DNA of 29,997 nt from a virus. This document shows, piece after piece, positions 22,087 to 29,338 of this stretch. The notes under the pieces were generated by a model. The model saw nothing but the letters and a program-made list of their open reading frames with translations. It had not been told where the DNA came from and searched no databases. Every line of letters starts with the position of its first letter. Position 1 is the stretch's first letter. The position numbers were made by a program, and so were the translations under genes. The DNA lies in IMG/VR virus record IMGVR_UViG_3300037488_000203, positions 1 to 29,997 of that record. One strand, 5' to 3'.

Positions 22087-23034
22087 ATGGCTATTGAATT
22101 TGAATTTGCAAGATGGTTTACGAATGAGGACTATCAAAAATTAAACTCTATCATTCAACATAACAAAATAGAAAATAATTCACAAAATCAATTATCCTGG
22201 TTACAGTCTAATTCTGATGCTATTATAAAAATGCATTCTGACTATTGTTCAATAGAATGGCATGACCAATGGGAAAAAAGAAAACAAAATAGTATCGATG
22301 TTCGGAATCATAATTTAAAAATAAATAACATAAAAAATGGAGATATTGAATATTGTATATGTGGATCTGAATTAAAATTTGTAACAAATTATAATTTTGT
22401 CGGATGTTCAAATTATTTAGATAAAACACAAAAACATACAATAATGTATTATAAACAACCTTGGTATGAAGATGATTCAGAACCTTTTTCTGCTACTTTT
22501 AAATTACATTACTTATCTGATATATGTAAAAAAATTAAACAACAATACAATATAAAAATACAATCATCTAATTTGTTTGAGTTTTATTTACTTAATAATG
22601 TTGAGTTATTAAATAAAAATATTACAAGAGAAACATTTAAAAATGCTGTTCAGGCATCTGAGACATCCAAAAAAAGAGAAATTTTAATAAAAAGCATTTT
22701 AGAAAAAAACAACATAAGATTTGGTTATCAAAGAAAAATAATTTATAAAATAAAAGACGGTAAACAAAGTCATGCAATACCTGATTTTATTGCTTTTATA
22801 AATGACAAGTTTTACATAATAGAACAGAAAAAAAATATGCATAATATCAATGAGTATCAAGTTGATTTTTATAAAGATTTAATTAGTTTTATGTATCCAA
22901 ATAAAAAAATTCACATCATTTTTATCATTGAAGAATCAAGTGATGATATTGAATATTTAATGCGTTTAAGTGAACGTAAAAAAAATGAGGTATTAACAGT
23001 AGAAGAATTTAAAAAATTTATATCATGGATCTAA
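22087..23034 (+). CDS. Zinc-ribbon plus PD-(D/E)XK nuclease, very AT-rich
   Basis: The protein has 315 residues. A Cys-containing motif CICGSELKF (C90, C92) with C107 and possibly H117 looks like a zinc ribbon. The C-terminal third has a PD-(D/E)XK nuclease core: AIPDFIAFINDKFYIIEQKK, with D233, E246 and K248, after a long helix that carries E198. GC is roughly a quarter, well below all neighbours, with A/T-ending codons almost throughout, so it was probably acquired recently. It has its own promoter box and structured leader, and overlaps the primase gene by ten bases. It could be a homing or anti-competitor nuclease or part of a defence-like cassette. The target is unknown. Confidence 0.7.
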   Translation: MAIEFEFARWFTNEDYQKLNSIIQHNKIENNSQNQLSWLQSNSDAIIKMHSDYCSIEWHDQWEKRKQNSIDVRNHNLKINNIKNGDIEYCICGSELKFVTNYNFVGCSNYLDKTQKHTIMYYKQPWYEDDSEPFSATFKLHYLSDICKKIKQQYNIKIQSSNLFEFYLLNNVELLNKNITRETFKNAVQASETSKKREILIKSILEKNNIRFGYQRKIIYKIKDGKQSHAIPDFIAFINDKFYIIEQKKNMHNINEYQVDFYKDLISFMYPNKKIHIIFIIEESSDDIEYLMRLSERKKNEVLTVEEFKKFISWI

Positions 23035-25388
23035 AAGATTATGCCTATGATTTACTAATGGAGGGATTTAATCCACTGCCATTAAAAGAGAACAAAGCTC
23101 CAAATCTTGAGAAGGGCCACAACTATTTGTATGAGTTAGTTGATGAGAATGATCTTGATAGACTATTTAATGACACTGCAAAGATAGGTATTGCCTGTGG
23201 AAAAGTATCAGAAGGTTTCTACTGTATTGATTTTGATGCTCACAAGGATGAGCCTATTAAAAATATTTATGACTCATTTATTAAGTTGCCATACATTCAA
23301 GGTCTTATCCAGGAAGGTAAGTTGTGCAGCTATAAAACTGCAGGAGGAGGGTATCACATCTATTTTATCTACAAAGATGAGGTATTGAGTGGTAAAACTT
23401 ATGCTTATTGGGAGACTAAGTCAGTAATGATTGAGATTAGAGGTAATGGTCAGTATGTTTGTTGTTGGCCAAGTCAAGGATATGAACACATATTTGGTCC
23501 AGAGTATGTCAAGCTCCAACCATTAGAGTCAAAAGATGAGGTTCAAACTATTCAAGATTTTGCTCACTCATTTAATAAGTACAAAGAGATAGTATCTAAA
23601 TCAAAAAGAACTGACTCAAATAAGAAATGGGCAGAGACTTGGAAGGATACAACTCCTGATGGAAAATACAATCTTGAATTTCAAACAGAGGCACTTGATT
23701 TACTTGCAAAGGCAGGATGGCAGTATTGTGAAACAAGAAATGATGATGTACAATATTGGACCAGACCAAATAAAGATATTAAAGATGGTTTCTCTGCTAC
23801 ATTTGGACACTATACAGGGATGTTTTATATATTTTCAGAAGACTTATCCTGCCAACCATTTGCAGCAAAGCAAGCCTACTCCCCATTTAACATCCTTACT
23901 GAGTTAAAATATGATGGTGATTGGAAGAGAGCAAAAGATGATCTTCGCAAGAGGTTTAACATGGTTGATAATGAGGAGTTTTGGAGTAAGAATGAGAAGG
24001 GCAATTATTCATTAAACAATAAACGCTTTAAAGACTTCCTTGAGTCACATGATTTCTTTAAAAACTCACCTAATGAAGGCAGTACATTTGATTTTATTCA
24101 AAAACAAGGTATATTTTTAAAGTTAATTTATGAAAAAGATATCAAAGATTTTGTCATTGATTGGATTGAAGAGAATCAATGTGATGAGGGAGTGTTTAAT
24201 CTAATGACAGGTAACTTGAAATTCTTTAAAAGAGATTATTTAAGCCTATTAAAATCAAAACCTATTGATGTTTTGAAGGATACTAAGGATGAGTGTTACT
24301 TATTTTATAAGAATTGCATTGTAAAAGTGACCAAAGATAATAAAGAGGTCATTAGTTATTCAGATGTGAACATGGCAATTTGGAGAGACCAGGTAATTAA
24401 TAGAGATTATTATCCAACTGATCACCACAAATCTGAATATAGAACATTTATTTGGAAAATTTCAGGTCAAGATGAGGTTAAATATAAGGCATTTGAGACT
24501 GTTATCGGTTACTTACTTCACTCATTTAAGACAAACAGCAACAATAAAGCTATTATTTTCAATGATGAGATTATCTCTGACAACCCAAATGGAAGGTCAG
24601 GCAAGGGTTTATTTTGGAATGCACTTAAACAACTACGAAAAGTACAGGCATTAGATGGCAAAACCTTTGATTTTAATAAGTCATTTCCTTATCAAAGTGT
24701 AGCAACAGATTGCCAGGTATTAGTATTTGATGATGTAAGAAAGTCATTTAACTTTGAGAATCTATTTAGTGTCATAACAGAAGGTATTACAATAGAGTAC
24801 AAAGGTAAGGACAGCATTAAATTGGATGTAACTGAGTCACCTAAGATTATAATCACAACCAATTACACCATCCAGGGAGATAGTGCCTCATTCAATGCCA
24901 GAAAATATGAGGTAGAAATGAGCTCTTATTTCAATGATAAGTACACTCCAATTATGGAATTTGGACATGAGCTATTTAATGAATGGTCAGATGATGAGTG
25001 GGCCAACTTTGATAATTACATGATGGAATGTATTAGCATCTATCTTGAGCATGGTTTAATTGATATGCCATTAAAGAATCTTGAATATAGAAAATTGATT
25101 GATCAGATAGGCAATGAAATGAACATATTTTTTGAGGGACTTTATAAGAATGAATATCTAAATATTAAGTCAACTTATGACAATTTAATGGATAACTTTC
25201 CTGAGTTAAGAAAAAGAAATATAAGTCAGAATCTTATGACTCGAAATTTAAAAAAATACTGTGAGTTCAATAAACTTACATTTGAAACAGCTTATTCTGG
25301 AGGTATTGGTAAGATGATAATTAAGGACCCAAATAAACCTGCAGATGTTTGGGATAATGTAACACCTATAAATGAAACACCATTTTAA
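23025..25388 (+). CDS. Primase-polymerase / SF3 helicase
   Basis: This 787-residue replication protein has an N-terminal prim-pol domain: the metal-binding CIDFD (D69, D71) and GGGYHIYF (H111), then the IEIRG-QYVCCWPS strand near 137. A middle domain follows. The C-terminal superfamily 3 helicase has Walker A NPNGRSGKG (K527), Walker B VLVFDD (D569, D570) and sensor TTN (N613). Such fusions synthesise primers and unwind DNA at phage and plasmid origins. It lies downstream of the candidate origin gap and overlaps the AT-rich nuclease gene. No separate DNA polymerase gene is present, so elongation probably uses the host enzyme. Confidence 0.92.
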   Translation: MDLKDYAYDLLMEGFNPLPLKENKAPNLEKGHNYLYELVDENDLDRLFNDTAKIGIACGKVSEGFYCIDFDAHKDEPIKNIYDSFIKLPYIQGLIQEGKLCSYKTAGGGYHIYFIYKDEVLSGKTYAYWETKSVMIEIRGNGQYVCCWPSQGYEHIFGPEYVKLQPLESKDEVQTIQDFAHSFNKYKEIVSKSKRTDSNKKWAETWKDTTPDGKYNLEFQTEALDLLAKAGWQYCETRNDDVQYWTRPNKDIKDGFSATFGHYTGMFYIFSEDLSCQPFAAKQAYSPFNILTELKYDGDWKRAKDDLRKRFNMVDNEEFWSKNEKGNYSLNNKRFKDFLESHDFFKNSPNEGSTFDFIQKQGIFLKLIYEKDIKDFVIDWIEENQCDEGVFNLMTGNLKFFKRDYLSLLKSKPIDVLKDTKDECYLFYKNCIVKVTKDNKEVISYSDVNMAIWRDQVINRDYYPTDHHKSEYRTFIWKISGQDEVKYKAFETVIGYLLHSFKTNSNNKAIIFNDEIISDNPNGRSGKGLFWNALKQLRKVQALDGKTFDFNKSFPYQSVATDCQVLVFDDVRKSFNFENLFSVITEGITIEYKGKDSIKLDVTESPKIIITTNYTIQGDSASFNARKYEVEMSSYFNDKYTPIMEFGHELFNEWSDDEWANFDNYMMECISIYLEHGLIDMPLKNLEYRKLIDQIGNEMNIFFEGLYKNEYLNIKSTYDNLMDNFPELRKRNISQNLMTRNLKKYCEFNKLTFETAYSGGIGKMIIKDPNKPADVWDNVTPINETPF

Positions 25389-25389
25389 T

Positions 25390-25869
25390 ATGAAAAAAAT
25401 AAACAAATCAAAACTCAATGCTCTCATGATGGAGAGTTTAAAACTGAAATATCCAAACATGCCAGAGGCATATATCCCAAAGACTGAATGGAATGATAAC
25501 AATGCAAATGCCTTGACAAAGTGTGTCATTGCATGGATACAGTTCATGGGAGGTCAAGCAGAGAGAATATCATCTCAAGGTCAGTACAGAGAAGGAGCTA
25601 AGATACAAGTTGGCTCAGGTATGATGGCTCACACTAAGCAGCTGCCAGGGAAGTGGACTCCTGGACAAAGCACCAAAGGAACAGCGGACATCTCTGCAAC
25701 CATAAGAGGGAGGTCAGTTAAGATTGAGATTAAGTATGGGAAGGATAGACAGTCAGATGCTCAGAAGGAATATCAAGCAGCCATTGAGAGAGCAGGTGGG
25801 GTATATATCATAGTGAGAGACTTTGATAGTTTTGTTGAGTGGTATGAATCATTTACATTAGGATTATGA
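25390..25869 (+). CDS. VRR-NUC domain nuclease
   Basis: With the ATG at 25390 the protein has 159 residues; an upstream ATG at 25372 would add six residues inside the primase end, but the inner one has an A-rich start site. Residues about 95-155 form the VRR-NUC core: KGTADISATIRGRSVKIEIKYG, KDRQSDAQKEYQAAIERAGG, YIIVRDFDSFVEWY, with the acidic D, E and K of a PD-(D/E)XK site (D100, E116, K118 by this numbering). This family covers structure-specific nucleases, some of which resolve Holliday junctions. It likely processes replication or recombination intermediates. Confidence 0.85.
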   Translation: MKKINKSKLNALMMESLKLKYPNMPEAYIPKTEWNDNNANALTKCVIAWIQFMGGQAERISSQGQYREGAKIQVGSGMMAHTKQLPGKWTPGQSTKGTADISATIRGRSVKIEIKYGKDRQSDAQKEYQAAIERAGGVYIIVRDFDSFVEWYESFTLGL

Positions 25870-25970
25870 AACACAAGCCATCCCCATTAGTCAGATATGA
25901 TGTGTATATCAAGAGCCTCAAGAGGAGGAGGAGGAGCAAGAGAGTAACAATTAACAACGAAATAGATTAA
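25866..25970 (+). CDS. 34-residue Arg-rich peptide
   Basis: The ATG at 25866 overlaps the VRR-NUC stop as ATGA. The peptide reads MKHKPSPLVRYDVYIKSLK, then a run of basic residues (RRRRSKR) and a short end. The stop is three bases before the next ATG. The basic run suggests nucleic-acid or membrane interaction. Function unknown; the tight coupling supports expression. Confidence 0.5.
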   Translation: MKHKPSPLVRYDVYIKSLKRRRRSKRVTINNEID

Positions 25971-25973
25971 ATT

Positions 25974-26336
25974 ATGACATTAGACTCGCATGAAATTAGG
26001 TTAGGTAATACCTATAAAGTAGAATTAGGAGATGGGACTCACAAAACTGATCTCATAAACTTAGCAGACCTTGAGAATCTGCTTGATGATGACCTTGATG
26101 ACTTTTATCAGGCACTTGAGATAAGTGAGGAGTGGTTGATTAGGGTAGGATTTAAGCAAGTATCAGATAGGATATATGTAAAAGATTATCATTATGGTTA
26201 TGAGTTTGGTATAACTAATAATTTTGTCATTAAAAATGGTGCTCACTTTATAAGATACAATCATATTCAATATGCTCATCAACTTGAGAATCTTTACTTT
26301 GCACTTACAGGGCAGGAGTTAACATACAAATGTTAA
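25974..26336 (+). CDS. Conserved small phage protein of unknown function
   Basis: The protein has 120 residues. It contains EEWLIRVGFKQ and ends with YAHQLENLYFALTGQELTY. The latter ending (HQLQNLYFALTG-E-L) recurs in many Bacteroidota phages and prophages as I remember them, but no function is known to me. Its stop codon lies inside a small hairpin (26319-26336) and it is followed by the next host-type promoter, so it closes the unit that starts at 21959. Confidence 0.7.
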   Translation: MTLDSHEIRLGNTYKVELGDGTHKTDLINLADLENLLDDDLDDFYQALEISEEWLIRVGFKQVSDRIYVKDYHYGYEFGITNNFVIKNGAHFIRYNHIQYAHQLENLYFALTGQELTYKC

Positions 26337-26345
26337 TAACTTTAA

Positions 26346-26376
26346 TTTGTAAATATGCAAAGTTTTATTATCTTTG
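26346..26376 (+). promoter_or_regulatory. Early promoter PE2, Bacteroidota consensus
   Basis: TTTG (26346-26349), exactly 19 bases, TATCTTTG (26369-26376). It matches the same consensus and spacing as PE1. It shows that the true start of the next gene is the ATG at 26397 and not 26355, which lies inside the promoter. A 7-bp hairpin (TTAACAT, loop ACAA, ATGTTAA) at 26319-26336 lies just upstream. Confidence 0.82.
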
Positions 26377-26396
26377 ACGAAATTAAAAAATCAGTT

Positions 26397-26954
26397 ATGC
26401 AAAAAGAAATCAAAACAGCTACCGAAAAAATCAAGGAGCTCAATGAGTTAGGGGGAGTACTAACTCTACACCAAAAGTTACACAGGGCAAAGTTAGCCAT
26501 TGGGAAGGTAACTAAGAACGCAACCAATCCACACTTCAAAAAGGCTTATGCTGACATCAATGCCTTGCTTGATGCTGTTGAGCCTATCTTACTTGAGAAT
26601 GGCCTGCTATTATTACAACCTATCCAAGGCAACAATGTATGCACTCAGATTATTGACATTGACTCAGGTGCAATGATAGAGTCATGCATGGAGTTACCAT
26701 CTAACTTGACACCACAGCAGTTAGGTTCTGCTGTGACCTACTATAGGAGATACACATTACAGTCAAGTCTATCCCTTCAAGCTATAGATGATGATGCTAA
26801 CACAGCAGAGCAAGCAGCTAAGCAGCCTGTTAAAGAAACATTATCTGCAGAACGCTTCAAAGGTGCTCTTGATAAGATAGCAGCAAATGAGTACACTGTT
26901 GAGCAGCTCAAGTCTAAGTTTAACCTAACTAAAGAACAGGAGGCACAACTATGA
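26397..26954 (+). CDS. erf: ERF-family single-strand annealing protein
   Basis: The protein has 185 residues from the ATG at 26397. Residues about 22-125 are the ERF core: LHQKLHRAKLAIGKVTKNA, PHFKKAYADINALLDAVEPILLENGL, TPQQLGSAVTYYRRYTLQSSL and DDDAN. ERF proteins coat single strands and anneal complementary DNA. The C-terminal region is helical and variable, with YTVEQLKSKFNLTKEQE. The gene overlaps the exonuclease behind it by four bases, so the two form an annealase-exonuclease pair for recombination-based replication or concatemer formation. Confidence 0.9.
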   Translation: MQKEIKTATEKIKELNELGGVLTLHQKLHRAKLAIGKVTKNATNPHFKKAYADINALLDAVEPILLENGLLLLQPIQGNNVCTQIIDIDSGAMIESCMELPSNLTPQQLGSAVTYYRRYTLQSSLSLQAIDDDANTAEQAAKQPVKETLSAERFKGALDKIAANEYTVEQLKSKFNLTKEQEAQL

Positions 26955-27574
26955 AATGGAGACCATCGCAATTAGGTAAGCTCATGACCAACTCCAGGAG
27001 TAAGTCTGACCCATTATCTGAGACTGCAAAGTCTGAGATTAGAAAACTTGCAAAGCAGGACTTCTTTGGATATGAGCTCAACATAAAAACTAAGCCAATG
27101 ATCAAAGGAACTGACTGGGAGCATGAGGGTATCAAGTTACTCAATGATGTGAGATTTACAAATAAATACGTTAAAAACAATCTAAGAGTAGAGAATGACT
27201 ACATGACAGGCTGCTGTGATATCATAACAGATGACCTCATCATTGACATCAAGAGCTCATGGTCATTAGATACCTTCCCTGCAACACCATCCGAAGGTGA
27301 GAACTCAGACTATGAGTGGCAAGGTAGAGCTTATATGTGGCTTTATGATAGACCTGCATTTGAGTTAGTCTATACCATGTACACTACACCCGATGACCTA
27401 CTCACTGAATGGGATAACTTATCCATCCATAGAGTTAATCACATACCAAGCCACCATAGAGTAACTGTGCTAAGCTATGAGAGAGACATGGATAAGGAGG
27501 AGCAGATAAGAGAGAGACTGATCTACTGCAATGAGTACTATAGTAAATATGTAAATGAATTAAATAATAAATAA
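26951..27574 (+). CDS. Phage exonuclease of the YqaJ / lambda-Exo type (PD-(D/E)XK)
   Basis: The protein has 207 residues. The core motifs are GTDWEHEGIKLL, MTGCCDII and IIDIKSSW, followed by ENSDYEWQGRAYMWLYD, which together give the G-x-D-(x)-(D)-x-K-S and QxxxYMxL pattern of phage recombination exonucleases. It would resect double-strand ends to give single strands for the ERF protein before it. Translation is coupled to it by ATGA overlaps on both sides. The lack of a zinc motif and its length fit the family. Confidence 0.85.
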   Translation: MKWRPSQLGKLMTNSRSKSDPLSETAKSEIRKLAKQDFFGYELNIKTKPMIKGTDWEHEGIKLLNDVRFTNKYVKNNLRVENDYMTGCCDIITDDLIIDIKSSWSLDTFPATPSEGENSDYEWQGRAYMWLYDRPAFELVYTMYTTPDDLLTEWDNLSIHRVNHIPSHHRVTVLSYERDMDKEEQIRERLIYCNEYYSKYVNELNNK

Positions 27575-27891
27575 TGTCAGAATCAACAATCAAAGGAGCT
27601 ATCAAGCTCATCAATGAGGTGAAGGTCATCTCAGACAAGTTCTCAGTGAGAGAGTTCGTAATCACAACACCTGATCCAAAGTATCCACAGGATATTATAT
27701 TCCAATTAACCAATGATAAGATGGATATTATTAAGCCTTATGGAGTAGGTCAAGAGGTAGAGGTATCATACAACCTAAGAGGCAGAGAGTTCAATGGTCG
27801 CTACTATAACACGCTTGATGCATGGAGAGTAACAGGTGAGGCAGCTCCAAGTGTTCAACCACAAGCTGAGCAGGATGACCTACCGTTCTAA
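27574..27891 (+). CDS. DUF3127-type single-strand-binding protein
   Basis: The protein has 105 residues. Strand pairs such as KGAIKLINEVKVISDKFSVREFVITT and VGQEVEVSYNLRGREFNGRYY fit an OB fold, and the acidic end EQDDLPF is the classic SSB tip for protein partners. Bacteroidota DUF3127 proteins have the same layout (FVVET, YPQ-I-FQ, GRE). It completes the annealase, exonuclease and SSB set. It starts one base overlapping the exonuclease stop. Confidence 0.85.
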   Translation: MSESTIKGAIKLINEVKVISDKFSVREFVITTPDPKYPQDIIFQLTNDKMDIIKPYGVGQEVEVSYNLRGREFNGRYYNTLDAWRVTGEAAPSVQPQAEQDDLPF

Positions 27892-28093
27892 GACAGTATA
27901 TCTCAATCTTGATGAGTCATTCTCTGAGTGGCTCAGAAGAGAACTAACTGACCAACTGTCATATAGATATAAAATCATTCACATGGCAGAGGATATGAAC
28001 GTCAATGCAGCTACACTGTACAGGTTTATGAATGGCAATGAGGTGAGAGGTTCGTTCTATGATAATGCATTCAAATACTTAGTAAAGAAATGA
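27875..28093 (+). CDS. Small HTH-type DNA-binding protein (putative)
   Basis: The protein has 72 residues from the ATG at 27875, which overlaps the SSB end; a GTG at 27836 is in frame but would make the overlap 56 bases. Residues 30-67 form IIHMAEDMNVNAATLYRFMN, then NGNEVRGSFYDNAFKYL, a helix-turn-helix of Cro/XRE type. It may regulate early transcription. Function inferred from the fold only. Confidence 0.55.
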   Translation: MTYRSKTVYLNLDESFSEWLRRELTDQLSYRYKIIHMAEDMNVNAATLYRFMNGNEVRGSFYDNAFKYLVKK

Positions 28094-28173
28094 ACTACTT
28101 AATACAGATATACAATAAGTATGGATGGGAGTATAAGACTCCTCAATCAATACTTGATAAGATTAACAACTGA
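28090..28173 (+). CDS. 27-residue peptide, coupled micro-ORF
   Basis: The ATG overlaps the previous stop as ATGA. The peptide is MNYLIQIYNKYGWEYKTPQS with a short helical end. A second short frame (28121-28207) overlaps it, so only one is likely real. The ending lies next to the RNA-like element at 28174. Confidence 0.35.
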   Translation: MNYLIQIYNKYGWEYKTPQSILDKINN

Positions 28174-28230
28174 GGCTCGGCAGCCTGGCTCTGGTAGACC
28201 AGCATAGGGGGAGTGTAACAGCTCCCCTTT
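28174..28230 (+). ncRNA. Three-hairpin RNA element, tRNA-like first half but no T arm
   Basis: GGCT-CGGC-AGCC (28174-28185), then a CTGG/CCAG stem (28185-28188 with 28199-28202, loop containing GGTAGA as in a D loop), then GGGGAG/CTCCCC (28208-28213 with 28222-28227). The first two recall an acceptor and D arm. No T arm (GTTCGA) and no 7-base anticodon loop follow, so it is not a working tRNA. The last stem ends six bases before the ATG at 28234 and may affect its translation. Confidence 0.35.
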
Positions 28231-28233
28231 GTT

Positions 28234-28491
28234 ATGTTAAAAACTTTTATTATCTTAGCACCCATGATAGACTATTTAGCTCCTCTTGTTGTATCATGGT
28301 GGTTCGTTAACTTTGAGCCTCTTCAAGATCGCATCAACAGGCTTATCCTACCTGATTGGCTACACACAGCTCTTGGATGTTGGAAGTGTACATCATTTTG
28401 GGGAACACTAATCTACTCACAGTCCTTCACTATTGCCTGTGCCACTTCACTCACCGCTGTATGCTTGAACAAACTGATATACAACTCATAG
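28234..28491 (+). CDS. Small membrane protein with two spans and a Cys pair
   Basis: The protein has 85 residues. Hydrophobic spans at about 3-25 (IILAPMIDYLAPLVVSWWF) and 53-80 are joined by a loop that contains DWLHTALGCWKCTSFW with CxxC spacing (C49, C52). The CWKCxSFW pattern is one I associate with a group of Bacteroidota phage membrane proteins of unknown role. It overlaps the next gene. A function in membrane change or superinfection exclusion is possible but unsupported. Confidence 0.6.
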   Translation: MLKTFIILAPMIDYLAPLVVSWWFVNFEPLQDRINRLILPDWLHTALGCWKCTSFWGTLIYSQSFTIACATSLTAVCLNKLIYNS

Positions 28492-28667
28492 ATACTATCC
28501 TCAATCAACCAGAGGAGAAGGTGCTCACTAAGAGAAGCCTTATACAACTACAACAAGTTAAGAACAGAGTCACAGGGCAGCGAGATAAGGAGTGTTTCTG
28601 TGCATCAGTACGCAGGAAGGTATGGCTCAAGGACTTCACTCAATGGTATGAAGGAGCACTTGGATAG
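28461..28667 (+). CDS. Small basic protein with conserved Cys-Phe-Cys motif
   Basis: The protein has 68 residues from the ATG at 28461, chosen over an upstream start at 28356 that would lie inside the membrane protein gene. It has a helical first half (LTKRSLIQLQQVKNRVTGQR) and the ending CFCASVRRKVWLKDFTQWYE. It overlaps genes on both sides by 31 and 20 bases. Proteins with this CFC-R-x-x-W-x-x-x-F ending are found, from memory, beside sigma-like genes in phages of this phylum. It may be a partner of the sigma-like protein; that is inference. Confidence 0.6.
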   Translation: MLEQTDIQLIDTILNQPEEKVLTKRSLIQLQQVKNRVTGQRDKECFCASVRRKVWLKDFTQWYEGALG

Positions 28668-29190
28668 ATATCTCACTCGGAACTATCTTGAGGTGCTCAA
28701 GTACACACGTCACTTCTTAGATGTGCTCAACATACCAACCTCAATAGATGCAGATGCAGTTATTAACAATGCTTACATCCACTGTGCAGGACTCAATGCT
28801 CAAGATATGACAGAGGATAAGGCTAAGAGTTACCTACTCAATACTATCAAGTGTGACCTTATATGGACTCAAGGCTCTAAGACTAAGAAACAGGATCTAT
28901 ACAAGTCTCAAGAGTACACAATGGATGTTATTGATGACCCTACTGACCTGGAGCATAAGATAGAGATAGAGGATAGGTACAATTTTAAGAAAGCACTTGT
29001 TGAGATATACAGAACAGAGCAAAAGGATAGGATAAAAAAGATAGTATTCGAGGCATATTACGACAAAGGGCACTCTACTCAGACTGCACTCGCTAAATAT
29101 TTCAACATCAACAGTACATCTGCTTACTTCCTAATTAAAGAAATTAAAGAAAATATAAATCAAATACAATATAGGTATGAGGAATGCTAA
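28648..29190 (+). CDS. Phage sigma-factor-like protein (putative late activator)
   Basis: The protein has 180 residues from the ATG at 28648; a GTG at 28600 is in frame but would overlap the preceding gene more. Residues about 5-75 (YLTRNYLEVLKYTRHFL, DADAVINNAYIHC, KAKSYLLNTIKCDLIW) resemble sigma region 2. Residues 125-170 (RIKKIVFEAYYDKGHS, TQTALAKYFNINSTSAYFLI) resemble region 4 with its helix-turn-helix. It is the last early gene, and one of the five late promoter copies lies in its final codons. I infer that it redirects host polymerase to the late promoters. A plain regulator with an HTH is the main alternative. Confidence 0.6.
   Translation: MKEHLDRYLTRNYLEVLKYTRHFLDVLNIPTSIDADAVINNAYIHCAGLNAQDMTEDKAKSYLLNTIKCDLIWTQGSKTKKQDLYKSQEYTMDVIDDPTDLEHKIEIEDRYNFKKALVEIYRTEQKDRIKKIVFEAYYDKGHSTQTALAKYFNINSTSAYFLIKEIKENINQIQYRYEEC
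29142..29179 (+). promoter_or_regulatory. Late promoter candidate P5 (start-codon-overlapping)
   Basis: AATTAAA (29142-29148, the weakest upstream box of the five), 16 bases, TACAATATAGGTATG (29165-29179). The ATG at 29177 starts the first packaging-unit gene. This copy is inside the last codons of the sigma-like gene, so the motif is kept there despite being coding sequence. Confidence 0.6.
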
Positions 29191-29338
29191 TTTTTTAGGC
29201 TTAATGACTTACATAATGGCCTTTGGAGTAGTGATAGCACTGTGGAATGAGAATATCTATTTGCTATTTAAGTTCTCAAGCATTACCTTAGCACTATATT
29301 TAACATTTATAATAGTTAACGAATATGAGCAATTTTAA
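29177..29338 (+). CDS. 53-residue membrane protein
   Basis: The frame starts on the ATG of late promoter P5. Two hydrophobic spans are visible: FLGLMTYIMAFGVVIAL and SSITLALYLTFIIV. It overlaps the sigma-like gene (14 bases) and the following gene (14 bases). Being the first product of the packaging unit, it could be a lysis-timing or envelope protein. Function unknown. Confidence 0.6.
   Translation: MRNANFLGLMTYIMAFGVVIALWNENIYLLFKFSSITLALYLTFIIVNEYEQF

Noticed and set aside
21968-23034. Type III toxin-antitoxin (ToxIN-like) system
   Set aside because: A pseudoknot RNA before a nuclease gene recalls ToxI/ToxN, but there are no tandem RNA repeats and the protein is a PD-(D/E)XK nuclease of 315 residues, not a ToxN-type RNase.
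26355-26396. Start at 26355 for the ERF gene
   Set aside because: It lies between the -33 and -7 boxes of a consensus promoter, so it could not be on that transcript; the ERF homology begins well after the ATG at 26397.
28100-28123. TACAATAAGTATG, similar to the late promoter core
   Set aside because: It is two bases shorter in the conserved stretch and lies in a micro-ORF. A coincidence is more likely, although the ATG at 28121 could begin a 28-codon frame.
28121-28207. 28-codon frame starting MDGSIRLLNQ
   Set aside because: It overlaps both a better-coupled micro-ORF and the stem-loop cluster and has no supporting signal.
28174-28230. A functional tRNA gene
   Set aside because: There is no T arm and no 7-base anticodon loop, so it was reported only as an RNA-like element.
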